64,000 nt of DNA from Pedobacter sp. Leaf250 (GTDB lineage Bacteria > Bacteroidota > Bacteroidia > Sphingobacteriales > Sphingobacteriaceae). Made by a program: the position numbers and the translations under genes. The stretch covers positions 186,001 to 250,000 of the forward strand of contig NZ_CAKLBU010000001.1 of the NCBI RefSeq assembly GCF_920984735.1, given 5' to 3'. Shown here one piece after another: positions 26,032-35,250 of this stretch. The first letter of the stretch is position 1; every line of letters begins with the position of its first letter. Below the pieces are notes generated by a model. The model did no database searches and was not told the DNA's origin. It worked only from the letters and a program-made list of their open reading frames with translations.

Positions 26032-27178
26032 TCAGATATCTTTTCCCTCGACCGAGGATTTGTCATAAAAAAGGTCCAGTTTTTCAATATTCCGCATAGC
26101 TTTTTGGAGTAAACCAGCCATGTCCAGCACTGCTGCATTCTCCACATTGAGGTCATTTAACCTCGCTTCCAGGATTTCTATCCTTTTGTTGCAGTCACTT
26201 TTGATAACCTGGAAATCGCCGCCCTCGATGTCTCCGTCCAATAACAGCCACGTCCATGATCAATCTTTTTGTTCAGGTCCTCGATCTGTTTGATGTAATC
26301 CTTACGGTCATCAATAATCGAAAATGTTTGGCTTTTGTACTGGTCTGTAATTGTCTTGATGAACAGTTCAGCCACTCCTTCCCTTGGCAGGTATTTCAAG
26401 AGTTCGGTCTCAAAATCTGCATTCACCTTTTCAGCGCGAAAACGGGAGCCACAGTTGGATGTGCAATGGTAATAGGTGTAATATCCCTTTTTTCCCCTCG
26501 ACGAACTTGCCGTGAGCGACTTGCCGCAGTTGGGACACATCAGAAATCCCCTCAGGACAATTTCGCTTGGCGTAGTGATAGCAACACCAGTTTCGCGCTT
26601 CCTTGAATCCAGTATTTGCTGGACGTTGTAGAACTGCGTCTCAGTAATCAGTGCCTCGTGCTGCCCCTGAACTGTTCGCTCTGGCTCATCCTTGTATCTG
26701 GGCACCACGATCCGGCCGCAGTACATCGTGTTCCTGATACAGGTATAGAAATTATTCTTACTGCATTCCAGCCCCTTTTCCCTTGCGGCATTGAGGATGT
26801 TCTCTCCAGAGAAGTTTCCACGCTCAAGTTCCCTGAATACCCATTTCATCAGCGAGGCTTGGGGTTCAATCGGGGCAATGTATTCCTTCCCGTTTCTGCC
26901 GTTCGGTTAATGTATCCCAATGGCGCCTTGCCAGTCCATCTGCCTTCCTTTTTGGCCTGCCTGATCCCAGCCTTGGAGTTAAGTCCGCGCCTGTCGTTTT
27001 CGATCTCTGGCGTTGTAAGGTAAACGGCAAGCATCATTTTGTTTTCTGGAACCGTCAAGTCGAGTGGCTGCTCGATGGCCTGCGGATCGATGCCCGTTTT
27101 GTTCAGTGCGGAAATGGTCTGGTAGGCGTCGCTAGTGTTCCTTGAGAACCTGTCCCATTTGGTAAATAGCAGTAGATA
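26032..27178 (-). pseudogene. Large serine recombinase remnant (5'-truncated, two frameshifts)
   Basis: Spliced across frames, the minus strand encodes a site-specific recombinase of the kind found on mobile elements. It shows the end of the resolvase catalytic domain (LLFTKWDRFSRNTSDAYQ), the recombinase domain (KEGRWTGKAPLGYINRTAE, then IAPIEPQASLMKWVF), a zinc ribbon (CPNCGKSLTASSSRGKKGYY, HCTSNCGSRF) and a coiled coil. The first ~60 residues with the catalytic Ser are missing; the sequence stops at the alginate-lyase gene. One-base losses near 26895 and 26250 shift the frame, and the C-terminus looks short. The DNA is visibly more GC-rich than its surroundings, consistent with transfer. 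Its position beside tRNA-His suggests a decayed integrated element. Confidence 0.88.
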
Positions 27179-28304
27179 ATGACTCGATTCAATATTCTTT
27201 TATGCATGGCTTTCTTTATTATATCGATACATGCCTCCGGACAACAAAAGCAAAAATTTTTAATTAGTGATGAATCAGAGGTGAAGGCTACCAAGCAACA
27301 GTATCTGCTAAAAGGAAATGAAAAGTTAATGAGTAAAGCTGAAGCTGCATTGCTCAAAGGACCATTTTCAGTTACTTTCAATAAAACGAAACTTGCACCT
27401 TCTGGTGATATTCACGATTACCTGAGTCAGGCACCCTATTGGTGGCCTGATCCAAGTAAAGGAAATGGGGAGCCTTATATTCGTAAAGATGGTAGAAGAA
27501 ATCCTGAAATTTATAAACTTAATGATCGTAAACAGCTGGGAGACTTAACCGAGGTACTGAATGACCTGGCGATGGGCTTTTATCTCTCTGGGGATGAGAA
27601 ATATGCAAAACAAGCAGATGAGATTGTAAAGGTTTTTTTTTATCAATCCAGATACTAAAATGAATCCCAATTTTACCTATGCCCAATACATTACTGGCTT
27701 AAATGATGGGCGTGGAATAGGCATAATTGAAACCAGAGGTTTGATTGATATTCCTGAAGCACTGGCACTTTTGCAAGAAAGTAAATTTATGGTTCCTCAA
27801 ACCATTAACGTGGTTAAATTATGGTTTGGTGCTTATTTAAAATGGCTGCTGAATAGCCCTAATGGCAAGGGTGAAAAATTGGAGAAAAATAATCATGGTA
27901 CCAATTACGACCTGCAGGTAATAGACTTTGCTCAATTTTTGGGAGACGAGATACTGGCTAAAAAAACCATTGATGAAATAACGTTACCGAGACTTGAAAT
28001 TCAATTTGATGAGGAGGGGAGACAGCCGCTGGAAACCGCAAGGACGAATTCATGGGATTACGTAAATATGAACCTCGATGGCTGGCTAAAACTGGCCCGA
28101 TTATCCGAAAATGTTGATGTTGATCTTTGGAATAAAAAAAACGCCAAAGGTTCAGGTATAGAAGCTGCGGTAAAATGGTTACTTCCTTATGTGAAAAAGC
28201 AACAAAAATGGCCATATCAGTAGCTGAATTCATTTAATCATGATCAAGCGGATTATATTATTAAAAGAGCTAAGAAAATTTATCCATTAATGAATAATCA
28301 ATAA
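27179..28304 (+). pseudogene. Alginate lyase family protein, frameshifted and with a nonsense codon
   Basis: Two overlapping-function frames form one polysaccharide lyase of the alginate lyase family. A signal peptide (MTRFNILLCMAFFIISIHAS) is followed by the family hallmark APYWWPDPSK with GEPYIRKDGRRNPE. The frame breaks at a run of nine T (27633-27641); with eight T it continues as VFFINPDTKMNPNFTYAQY. Further catalytic-region words are ETRGLID and NNHGTNYD. A TAG at 28221 interrupts the C-terminus after KWPYQ, and the frame continues as LNSFNHDQADYIIKRAKKIY to a TAA at 28302, as expected for the full family. Two lesions make this a pseudogene, unless the T-run is a sequencing or phase-variation site. 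Confidence 0.85.
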
Positions 28305-28921
28305 ATCTTTTGTTAAGTTATCAGGATAACATTAAGTGAAATAGTGATTATTGATGTAAAGTTTAGCAGATGGCCAATTCAATCTATTTGCCCACAAAAT
28401 GACTGTGTTTTTTTAGTAACCAGAAACATCATTATGCAATATAGTACGGTGGTAGCAAGTTCAATAGGAATTTGTCTATCAAAGATAGTATAGCCAATTT
28501 GCGTGGGGAAGCTATTTTTAAATTAATCGTTCGACTATTTTACATTGGGAAATTATCAGCCATTACCGGCCCAGTGAATCGAATATACCGAAAGTGTTTT
28601 TAAAGGCTCAGTTTGAAGACACTCATTATTTTGTGAGTCAGCGAAATGCGGTATTATTTAAGCGGTGGTTTGAAGTTCATTTGAGAGCGCATTTGTAGGA
28701 ATGGGAATAATGAACAATGTTATTGAATTGTTGAAGAGCACATAGAATAAGCATTCAAAAAATATGAACTCACTTTCCAATTAAAATAATTTCAATCAAA
28801 TTTCTAGCTACTAATACAGTATTTATGCTAAGTAATGCAATTTAATAATTGGTTTATTTAACTATCATCATCAATAATATTTTGCTAGCTTTGAATTACC
28901 TAATCAAAATTTAACTCAACA
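28305..28921. other. 617-bp gene-poor stretch after the pseudogenes
   Basis: The stretch lies between the lyase pseudogene and the large surface protein. Apart from one 58-codon open fragment (28522-28695) it holds no intact gene, no clear terminator and no inverted repeats of insertion sequences that I can see. It reads as decayed DNA. Confidence 0.4.
28522..28698 (+). pseudogene. Unassigned coding fragment, 58 codons, no start
   Basis: After an in-frame TAA the frame stays open for 58 codons to a TAG. The residue mix is protein-like (for example ILHWEIISHYRPSESNIP, then FVSQRNAVLFKRWFEVHL), with Trp, His and charged residues in normal proportion. There is no ATG. It could be the tail of a vanished gene; I do not recognise the family. 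Confidence 0.3.
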
Positions 28922-31900
28922 ATCATTATCAAAAAAATAACTCTCTCCATTATTTTACAGCTTCTGTTTTTTACAGGATATGCTGCAACTTTTATTGTAA
29001 CAAGTAAGGGGGATTCTGGCCCTGGAACATTAAGAGAAGCACTTAGTTTTGCCGCTAATAATGGCAACGCAGAACAAGATATAATTCTGTTCAATATTCT
29101 TGATCATACGGAAATTGGAAGAACGATTACTTTAATAACCCAATTGCCAAACGTATCTTCAAATTTAGTTATTGATGCCTCAACCCAACCAGGGTTAAAT
29201 TTTGGAATTAGCTCTGCAAAAATAAAGATTTCAACAGAATTTCCTTTTCAGGAAACTTATTATGGTTTTGCGCTGCGAGAGGTTAGAGACATAGAGATTT
29301 ATGGTTTTTACATTCATAATCCACTAGCCTATAATCCAATGGGTAAAAGGACTTATTGGCAAGCGATATCAATCAAAAACTGCACAAATATTCGCATCGG
29401 AGCAGCTGGAAAAGGTAATGTAATTGCTGGTTTCTATGAAAATATTGGTTTTAACATTCCTGAAACATCATCAAGTTATTATTATTCGGAAAATATTACC
29501 ATTCAGGATAATTTTATTGGAGTGGAGGCTGATGGATTTACCATACCCCAAAATGAGCAACGAGCACTACAAGCTAACTATCTTTATGGAAAAGTTATTT
29601 TTGGCGGAAAGGAGAAAGAAGGTAATTTAATTCCGGCAGGGTTTGTATTGTATCAGGCCAATACTTCAGAATCTACTAATCCGAGGGATAGAGGTTACAC
29701 ACTGCCTGCTGACGTTACTATCGCAAATAATAAAATCGGGGTAGATTATAATATTACTCAAGGCTATAGTTTTTCTAGGGGAATTTGGTTAGCAACAATT
29801 ACCCCGAACGGAAAAAGTACCATCATATTGGAAGATAATGTAGTTTCAAGCACTCAAACTTATGGTATCCAAGTAAGTAATATCGGTAAACTGGTAACCT
29901 TAAGGCGGAATTACATCGGCACAGATAGAACTTTAACCAAAAAATTACCGGTTGGAGGAGTAGGGATTTTCGTTTATTATGCAGATCAAGTACTTATAGG
30001 GGGCGATGATCCTACCGATGCCAATTACATTGCTTATTGTAAGCCTGTTATGGTTTGGCCTTACTCAGTAGTTGCGGTAAAGAAGAATAGCTTCTTTTGT
30101 ACGGTAAATGCTTACCCAATGATTGAACTGGAAACTTACCGTCCAATTACTAAGATCAGTTTGGATATGGCTAATGCTACACAGGTTAAAGGTACCGCAA
30201 CTCCTAACTCTATAATTGAATTGTTTTATAATGATAAATGTGGAACCTGTTCTCCTCAAACTTATTTTGCTTCAACTACCACAGATGCTAACGGAAATTG
30301 GGAATACAAAGGCAATATTACAGGTGCGGTAATAGCTTCAGCGACATATAACAATTCAACTTCCGAATTTACACGTACAGTTATTGATATTTCAAAAACC
30401 TATACAGTGAGTACTTGTGGTAACACAGGTTCGATTCTAGGGGCACTTCCAAAAACTTCTGCTCCCGTTCAATGGGTAGATATTGAAGGTAGAGTAGTCG
30501 GCACTCAGAGCGACTTGAGAAATGTTCCGCCAGGTAAGTATAAATTACAGGTTATCGGTATAGATTGTCCAGTTGAAACTGGATATTTTGAGGTAAAGAA
30601 AAATATTGTAATTGATGCTAGCAATGTTATTATCACAAATCCTTCATGTGGGAAAGCAAATGGATCTCTTAGAGGATTAGTTGTATCTAATTACTCATCT
30701 GATCGGTGGAAGCTAAGTTGGAAAAACGAGTTAGGCCAAGATATTACTCAAGCATTTGATTTAGATAACATTAAGCCCGGGATTTACACTTTTACTGCAA
30801 GCTTAGAAAATAACACTTGTGCAGTTACATATGGGCCAATAAAATTTATAAACATTGGAGGAGTGGAGATCGATGAAAAATCTGCAGTAATAACCTCAAC
30901 TAATTGTGGAAATAAAGATGGTTCTGTGAAAGGAATTGTAATTAATAGTGATGTGCCACCACTTTATAATTGGAAAAACAGTGAGGGGAAAATTGTATCT
31001 TATGCAAAAGATCTCATCAATCAACCAGCTGGAAATTACTTTTTAGAGGTTTCGAATAGTGGTAACTGTGGCACTGTAATCTCGTCAATTTTTACAATCC
31101 CCGAATTAAATGGTATAACAATTTCTGATATTGGTATTATACATCCATCATCATGTAGTAATCAAAATGGTTCCATTACCGGGATAAAAATTTCTGGGGC
31201 AACTAGCTTTGGATGGTATGACAGTCAAAATAATTTTGTTTCGAAAAAATCATCTCCAGACTTAGAAAATGTTTTATCAGGTAGCTATTATTTAGTAGCT
31301 GGAAATGAATATTGTACTAGGAGAACTAAAGTTTACACTATCCCCAACCTTCAAAATAACACAAACTATGGGGTACCAGTTGTTCAAATTAAGAATGCCA
31401 AATGTGGAAATGCTAATGGCTCTATTCAAGTTACTTTTTTAGTCCCCGTCTATTCATATCGCTGGATAAATAAAGAACGCAATTTACAACTCAGTGAAAA
31501 ATCCTCTTCTATACAGAACCTTGTTGCTGCTACATATAGTCTATATTTATCAGATCAGAATGGCTGCGAAAAATTTTATTCAGATTACACGGTCTTGCTA
31601 GAACCGGAGATTATTTTAAATGATACACATGCATTAATCACCAATGATTTTTGTGGACTTGGCTTAGGTAGCATTTACGGTATTAGTTTTACTGGAAAAC
31701 CGCCTTTTTCTTTTCAATGGATTGATGATAAAGGAAAAGTTTTAAGCCAAGTTGAAAACATTAGTGGATTGAGAGCTGGTATTTATAAGCTAAAGGTTAA
31801 AGATTTTGTTGATTGCGAAAAAACTTATAGTTATTCAATTACGGAGCATCCCAAAGTTATTTCACTTCCAAACGTTAATGGTTTACAGATATGTGCTCCA

Positions 31901-32371
31901 GGGGAAGTAGTATTAATTGTGAATAACGTTTCTTCCGAATTTAGCTATCGATTGTATGACGATTTGGGAGATTCTAGCATTTTAATGGAAGAGAAATCTG
32001 GTCGTTTTAATATCAACGTAACGCAAAATAGAAGTTATTATGTTACACAATTTAAGGGTGACTGCGAAAGTGAAAAAATGGAGGTAAAGGTTACAGTTGG
32101 CTTCAATCTCTATAATATTCCAAACACAATATCGCCTAACGGAGATGGGATTAATGATACTTGGGTTTTAAAGAATATTGAAAGTTACCCAAATGTTTCC
32201 GTTAAGATTTTTAATAGAAATGGTAATAAGGTTTTTGAGTCTCAAAAATATCAATATCCTTTTGATGGAAAAATTAATGGCGTTGAGTTGCCTGCTGGAA
32301 TATATTATTATCAAATAAAAGTAAGTAATAACTGTAGTCCCATATCTGGCAGTCTTACAATATTAAGATAA
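28922..32371 (+). CDS. Large T9SS-secreted surface protein with repeats (gliding-motility-associated C-terminal domain)
   Basis: The frame is open from 28904 and encodes ~1149 aa. Residues 1-25 form a signal peptide (IIKKITLSIILQLLFF then TGYA), so translation should start near 28922, but the codons there are ATC ATT ATC, not ATG. The next ordinary start, TTG at 29144, would lose the signal peptide. Next come a beta-helix-like region with repeated NxIG words (residues ~90-400), a Cys-containing linker, and six repeats of 77-86 residues each opening with C-G/S-x3-G-S (30416, 30647, 30905, 31154, 31403, 31652), similar to SprB-type repeats. The C-terminus (TISPNGDGINDTWVLKN, later LPAGIYYYQIKV) is the type B T9SS sorting domain. 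It may be a surface adhesin or a gene silenced by loss of its start. Confidence 0.8.
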   Translation: MIIKKITLSIILQLLFFTGYAATFIVTSKGDSGPGTLREALSFAANNGNAEQDIILFNILDHTEIGRTITLITQLPNVSSNLVIDASTQPGLNFGISSAKIKISTEFPFQETYYGFALREVRDIEIYGFYIHNPLAYNPMGKRTYWQAISIKNCTNIRIGAAGKGNVIAGFYENIGFNIPETSSSYYYSENITIQDNFIGVEADGFTIPQNEQRALQANYLYGKVIFGGKEKEGNLIPAGFVLYQANTSESTNPRDRGYTLPADVTIANNKIGVDYNITQGYSFSRGIWLATITPNGKSTIILEDNVVSSTQTYGIQVSNIGKLVTLRRNYIGTDRTLTKKLPVGGVGIFVYYADQVLIGGDDPTDANYIAYCKPVMVWPYSVVAVKKNSFFCTVNAYPMIELETYRPITKISLDMANATQVKGTATPNSIIELFYNDKCGTCSPQTYFASTTTDANGNWEYKGNITGAVIASATYNNSTSEFTRTVIDISKTYTVSTCGNTGSILGALPKTSAPVQWVDIEGRVVGTQSDLRNVPPGKYKLQVIGIDCPVETGYFEVKKNIVIDASNVIITNPSCGKANGSLRGLVVSNYSSDRWKLSWKNELGQDITQAFDLDNIKPGIYTFTASLENNTCAVTYGPIKFINIGGVEIDEKSAVITSTNCGNKDGSVKGIVINSDVPPLYNWKNSEGKIVSYAKDLINQPAGNYFLEVSNSGNCGTVISSIFTIPELNGITISDIGIIHPSSCSNQNGSITGIKISGATSFGWYDSQNNFVSKKSSPDLENVLSGSYYLVAGNEYCTRRTKVYTIPNLQNNTNYGVPVVQIKNAKCGNANGSIQVTFLVPVYSYRWINKERNLQLSEKSSSIQNLVAATYSLYLSDQNGCEKFYSDYTVLLEPEIILNDTHALITNDFCGLGLGSIYGISFTGKPPFSFQWIDDKGKVLSQVENISGLRAGIYKLKVKDFVDCEKTYSYSITEHPKVISLPNVNGLQICAPGEVVLIVNNVSSEFSYRLYDDLGDSSILMEEKSGRFNINVTQNRSYYVTQFKGDCESEKMEVKVTVGFNLYNIPNTISPNGDGINDTWVLKNIESYPNVSVKIFNRNGNKVFESQKYQYPFDGKINGVELPAGIYYYQIKVSNNCSPISGSLTILR

Positions 32372-32516
32372 AGATACATTACAGATAAAAATTAATTCCT
32401 TTAAATTGCATACATTGAATGAACGGCACCTTCACCATAATTTAAATACTTATTTTTTGTCGGTTGAGTACTAGAATTTATTATCATGCATCAATAAATA
32501 GATAAATTTTGGGCAT

Positions 32517-32524
32517 TACTTTTG
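32517..32524 (+). promoter_or_regulatory. -7 box before the YceI gene
   Basis: TACTTTTG, identical to the tRNA-His box, lies 52 bp before the ATG. The -33 tetramer is not conserved. Confidence 0.5.
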
Positions 32525-32576
32525 ACGACAAAATCAGTATATAAATCAACCTGATTGTTAATTTAAAATTTAAGAC

Positions 32577-33245
32577 ATGAAAAAACTGTTCTTTGCGCTT
32601 CCAGCGCTATTTTTACTCGCATCTTGCGGAGGATCTTCTAGTGATAATGCGAAAACATCTACAGCGCAAACAGAAACAGCGCAAAAAGGTGAAAGTTTAA
32701 CGCTTGATACTGCTGCGACTTCTGTTGATTGGAAAGCCACGCATAAAGGTGGTTTGGCACCACGTTGGGGAAAAATAAGTGTTAGTTCTGGTAATATTTT
32801 GGTGGATAAAGATTCTTTGAGCGGTGGCGAATTTGTAATCAACCTTGGTGCATTAAAAGTTGATCCGGCTTCGGTTACTGAAAAAGATAAAAAAGCCAGT
32901 GATTTGGAAGGGCATTTAAAAAGTCCAGATTTTTTTGACGTTGCAAAATATCCGACTGCAAAATTCGTGATCACCAAAGTTGAAAAATTCACTGGTGCTC
33001 AACCCTCAAGCTTATTAACTGATCCTAATTATTTAATCAGCGGAAATTTAACCCTTAAAGACAGTACATTAAACATTACTTTTCCATCAAAGGTTGAAGT
33101 TTCTGCCACGGGTGTAAGCGCTACGGCTAAGTTTATCATTGATAGAAGTGCCTGGGGCATCAATTATAAAGCTGAAGGCAGTCCTGAGAACTGGATAATT
33201 TCGAAAGATGTAGAAATTGGATTGAACCTTAAAGCTAAAAAATAA
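32577..33245 (+). CDS. YceI family lipoprotein
   Basis: This 222-aa protein has a lipoprotein signal (MKKLFFALPALFLLASCGG, lipid-anchored Cys17) and then a YceI domain, a lipocalin-like barrel that binds isoprenoid or other hydrophobic ligands in the periplasm. Hallmarks are SVDWKATHKGGLAPRWGKIS, a GHLKSPDFFDVAKYPTAKF core and the ending DRSAWGINYKAEGSPENW. Length fits the family plus the lipoprotein leader. It is monocistronic with its own promoter box and a bidirectional terminator. The ligand is unknown. Confidence 0.93.
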   Translation: MKKLFFALPALFLLASCGGSSSDNAKTSTAQTETAQKGESLTLDTAATSVDWKATHKGGLAPRWGKISVSSGNILVDKDSLSGGEFVINLGALKVDPASVTEKDKKASDLEGHLKSPDFFDVAKYPTAKFVITKVEKFTGAQPSSLLTDPNYLISGNLTLKDSTLNITFPSKVEVSATGVSATAKFIIDRSAWGINYKAEGSPENWIISKDVEIGLNLKAKK

Positions 33246-33360
33246 TTTTGCGAAGATTAATTTTAGTATCAATACATTTCAAGATTTAGAAAATTAAAAA
33301 ACTGATTTATAAGATTTTCATTAGAATCAGTAAGCATACTTAAATACTAATCTTACTGCG

Positions 33361-33397
33361 AAAAAAATCCCATTCAACTTTGTTGAATGGGATTTTT
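33361..33397. terminator. Bidirectional terminator between YceI and SDR genes
   Basis: AATCCCATTCAAC pairs with GTTGAATGGGATT around TTT, flanked by A7 on the left and T6 on the right. It can serve both convergent genes. Confidence 0.85.
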
Positions 33398-33418
33398 TGT
33401 GTTTTCTAATGAAGAATT

Positions 33419-34177
33419 TTATATCCTAAATCCACCAGATACTTCTATTCTTTGTGCGTTGATCCACTTAGAATCATCAGAACAAAGAAAGGCAACAACA
33501 CTGCCAATATCATCAGGCAAACCAACTCTTCCCAATGCAGTTTGCGAAGAAACCAATTGATTGTATTCTGCACTATCGCGAACCGCACCGCCGCCAAAAT
33601 CTGTTTCTATTGCTCCTGGTGCAATGGAATTTACTCTGATTTTTCTGCTTCCCAATTCTACGGCCTGGTATCTTGACAGTGAATCGATTGCTGCTTTCAT
33701 GGCTCCATAGGCCGCGTAACCGGCAAAAGAAAATCTTGCCAAACCAGAAGAAGTATTTACAATGCTACTGGCATCATTTAATAAAGGCAACAATTTTTGA
33801 GTTAAGAAAAAAGGACCTTTGAAGTGGATATTCGTCATGGCATCCAAAGTTTCTTCTGTTGTGGTTTCGAAACTTTGATTGATGCCGATACCCGCATTGT
33901 TCACCAATGCGCTTAATTTTGCATCAGCGAATTCAGTATTTAAAACCGCTTTAACATCTGTTACAAACTGATCAAAACCAGCTGTTGATGAAATATCAAG
34001 GGGCAATGCAAAAGCTTTTTGTCCGATGTTTTCAATTTCTTTTACTACTTCATTTGCAGCCTCTTTTTTAGTTTGGTAGGTTAGAATGATATCAAACCCT
34101 TTATTTGCCAATGCTATTGCTGAATCTTTACCTAATCCACGGCTTGCGCCTGTTACAAGTGCTATTTTATTTGCCAT
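33419..34177 (-). CDS. SDR family oxidoreductase
   Basis: This 252-aa classical short-chain dehydrogenase would oxidise or reduce a carbonyl/alcohol with NAD(P). The Rossmann motif TGASRGLGKDSA (residues 9-20), NNAGIG, a Ser in VNTSSGLA, the catalytic YAAYGAMKAA (Tyr-x3-Lys) and the following RVNSIAPGAIETDF are all present. The TYQTKKEAA segment after strand 2 hints at NADPH. The closest style is the 3-oxoacyl-ACP reductase-like group, but the substrate is open. The AraC gene lies 84 bp upstream on the same strand and may control it. Confidence 0.92.
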   Translation of the reverse strand: MANKIALVTGASRGLGKDSAIALANKGFDIILTYQTKKEAANEVVKEIENIGQKAFALPLDISSTAGFDQFVTDVKAVLNTEFADAKLSALVNNAGIGINQSFETTTEETLDAMTNIHFKGPFFLTQKLLPLLNDASSIVNTSSGLARFSFAGYAAYGAMKAAIDSLSRYQAVELGSRKIRVNSIAPGAIETDFGGGAVRDSAEYNQLVSSQTALGRVGLPDDIGSVVAFLCSDDSKWINAQRIEVSGGFRI

Positions 34178-34261
34178 CTTTTTATTGTTTAAATTAACAA
34201 TACGAAGTTCAACATAAAAGCATTAGCAGATTTGCAGAAATCAAATGAAAATTTGTAAAAA

Positions 34262-35203
34262 TCAAACAAGAACATGTTCTCTAAAATGTTGTGGCGACTG
34301 TTTACCATATTTTTTAAAAAAATTCGAAAAATGGGCAACTTCTTCAAAGCCTAATGTGAAGGCGATTTCTGAAACATTCCATTGTGTTTGCGTGAGCAGC
34401 ATTTTGGCTTCCTGAAAAATACGGCTTCCAATGATCTCGCCTGTTGTTTTTCCGGTGGTATCTTTTAGTACCCTGTTAAGGTGATTGACGTGAACGCCTA
34501 AAATTCCGGCAAAATCTGCTGGTGTTTTCAACTGTAACAGGTGGCTGATATTTTCAATGGGGAATTGTCTTTCCAATAATTCTATAAACAATGTGGTGGT
34601 TCGGGAAGCAGCTGTTATGTTGTTTGCAATTGGCGTAATCGGTTTCAATTTCTGACCGAAATGAACCAGTTCCATCAAGTAATTTCTTAGCAAATCGTAT
34701 TTATAGGCATAATCTGAATTGATTTCATCATGTATTTTAAGGAATACGGATTCGAATTTTTGATATTGTTCTATAGAAATTTGATAAACAAAATCACTCT
34801 GGGGAGAAAAAACCGGAAGATTATCGATTTCTAAACCAATTTTTGAAGCGGGTAAAAAATCTTTTGTAAATACACAGAAATGCCCGGATTGATCGGTACA
34901 TAGATGCGTGTAATTGTATGGGATTTTTGGTGATGCAAACAACACGGCACAATCTTCAATCTCGATTGTTTTGTCGGCATATTCCACTTTATTTTTGCCA
35001 TTAATTAAACTTATTTTGTAATAAGTTCTCCTATTATAAGGCATTCCTGTTTTTGAAGTACAGGTTTTTGAGATTTCAGAAATATCAAATATGTTAAAAT
35101 GACCAACGTCTTTATGAAGGTTATCGTTCAGAAACTGATTTATATCAGGACAGCTTTCGCCTAATATATCCTTGTAGAAATCTTTGATGGTTATCGAATT
35201 CAT
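34262..35203 (-). CDS. AraC family transcriptional regulator
   Basis: This 313-aa protein has an N-terminal cupin-like sensing domain (FNIFDISEISK, then PKIPYNYTH) and a C-terminal AraC double helix-turn-helix (FAGILGVHVNHLNRVLKDTTGK and WNVSEIAFTLGFEEVAHFSN, ending in KYGKQSPQHFRE). The frame opens at 35308 and overlaps the HxlR gene; the Met at 35203 (MNSITIKDFYKDILGE) is the normal family start. It sits between the SDR and HxlR genes on the same strand and probably acts as a local activator. The inducer is unknown. Confidence 0.92.
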   Translation of the reverse strand: MNSITIKDFYKDILGESCPDINQFLNDNLHKDVGHFNIFDISEISKTCTSKTGMPYNRRTYYKISLINGKNKVEYADKTIEIEDCAVLFASPKIPYNYTHLCTDQSGHFCVFTKDFLPASKIGLEIDNLPVFSPQSDFVYQISIEQYQKFESVFLKIHDEINSDYAYKYDLLRNYLMELVHFGQKLKPITPIANNITAASRTTTLFIELLERQFPIENISHLLQLKTPADFAGILGVHVNHLNRVLKDTTGKTTGEIIGSRIFQEAKMLLTQTQWNVSEIAFTLGFEEVAHFSNFFKKYGKQSPQHFREHVLV

Positions 35204-35250
35204 TTTGTTGCAAAAATCAAAGATAGTTATTTGTGGTGATCTGGAATATA

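Noticed and set aside
27103-27381. 92-codon minus-strand frame crossing the recombinase/lyase junction
   Set aside because: It is in a different frame from the recombinase and antisense to the lyase; an accidental frame over a breakpoint.
25803-28900. Attachment-site duplication of the tRNA-His 3' end
   Set aside because: I looked for a second copy of the tRNA 3' sequence in the following 3 kb and found none, so att sites cannot be claimed.
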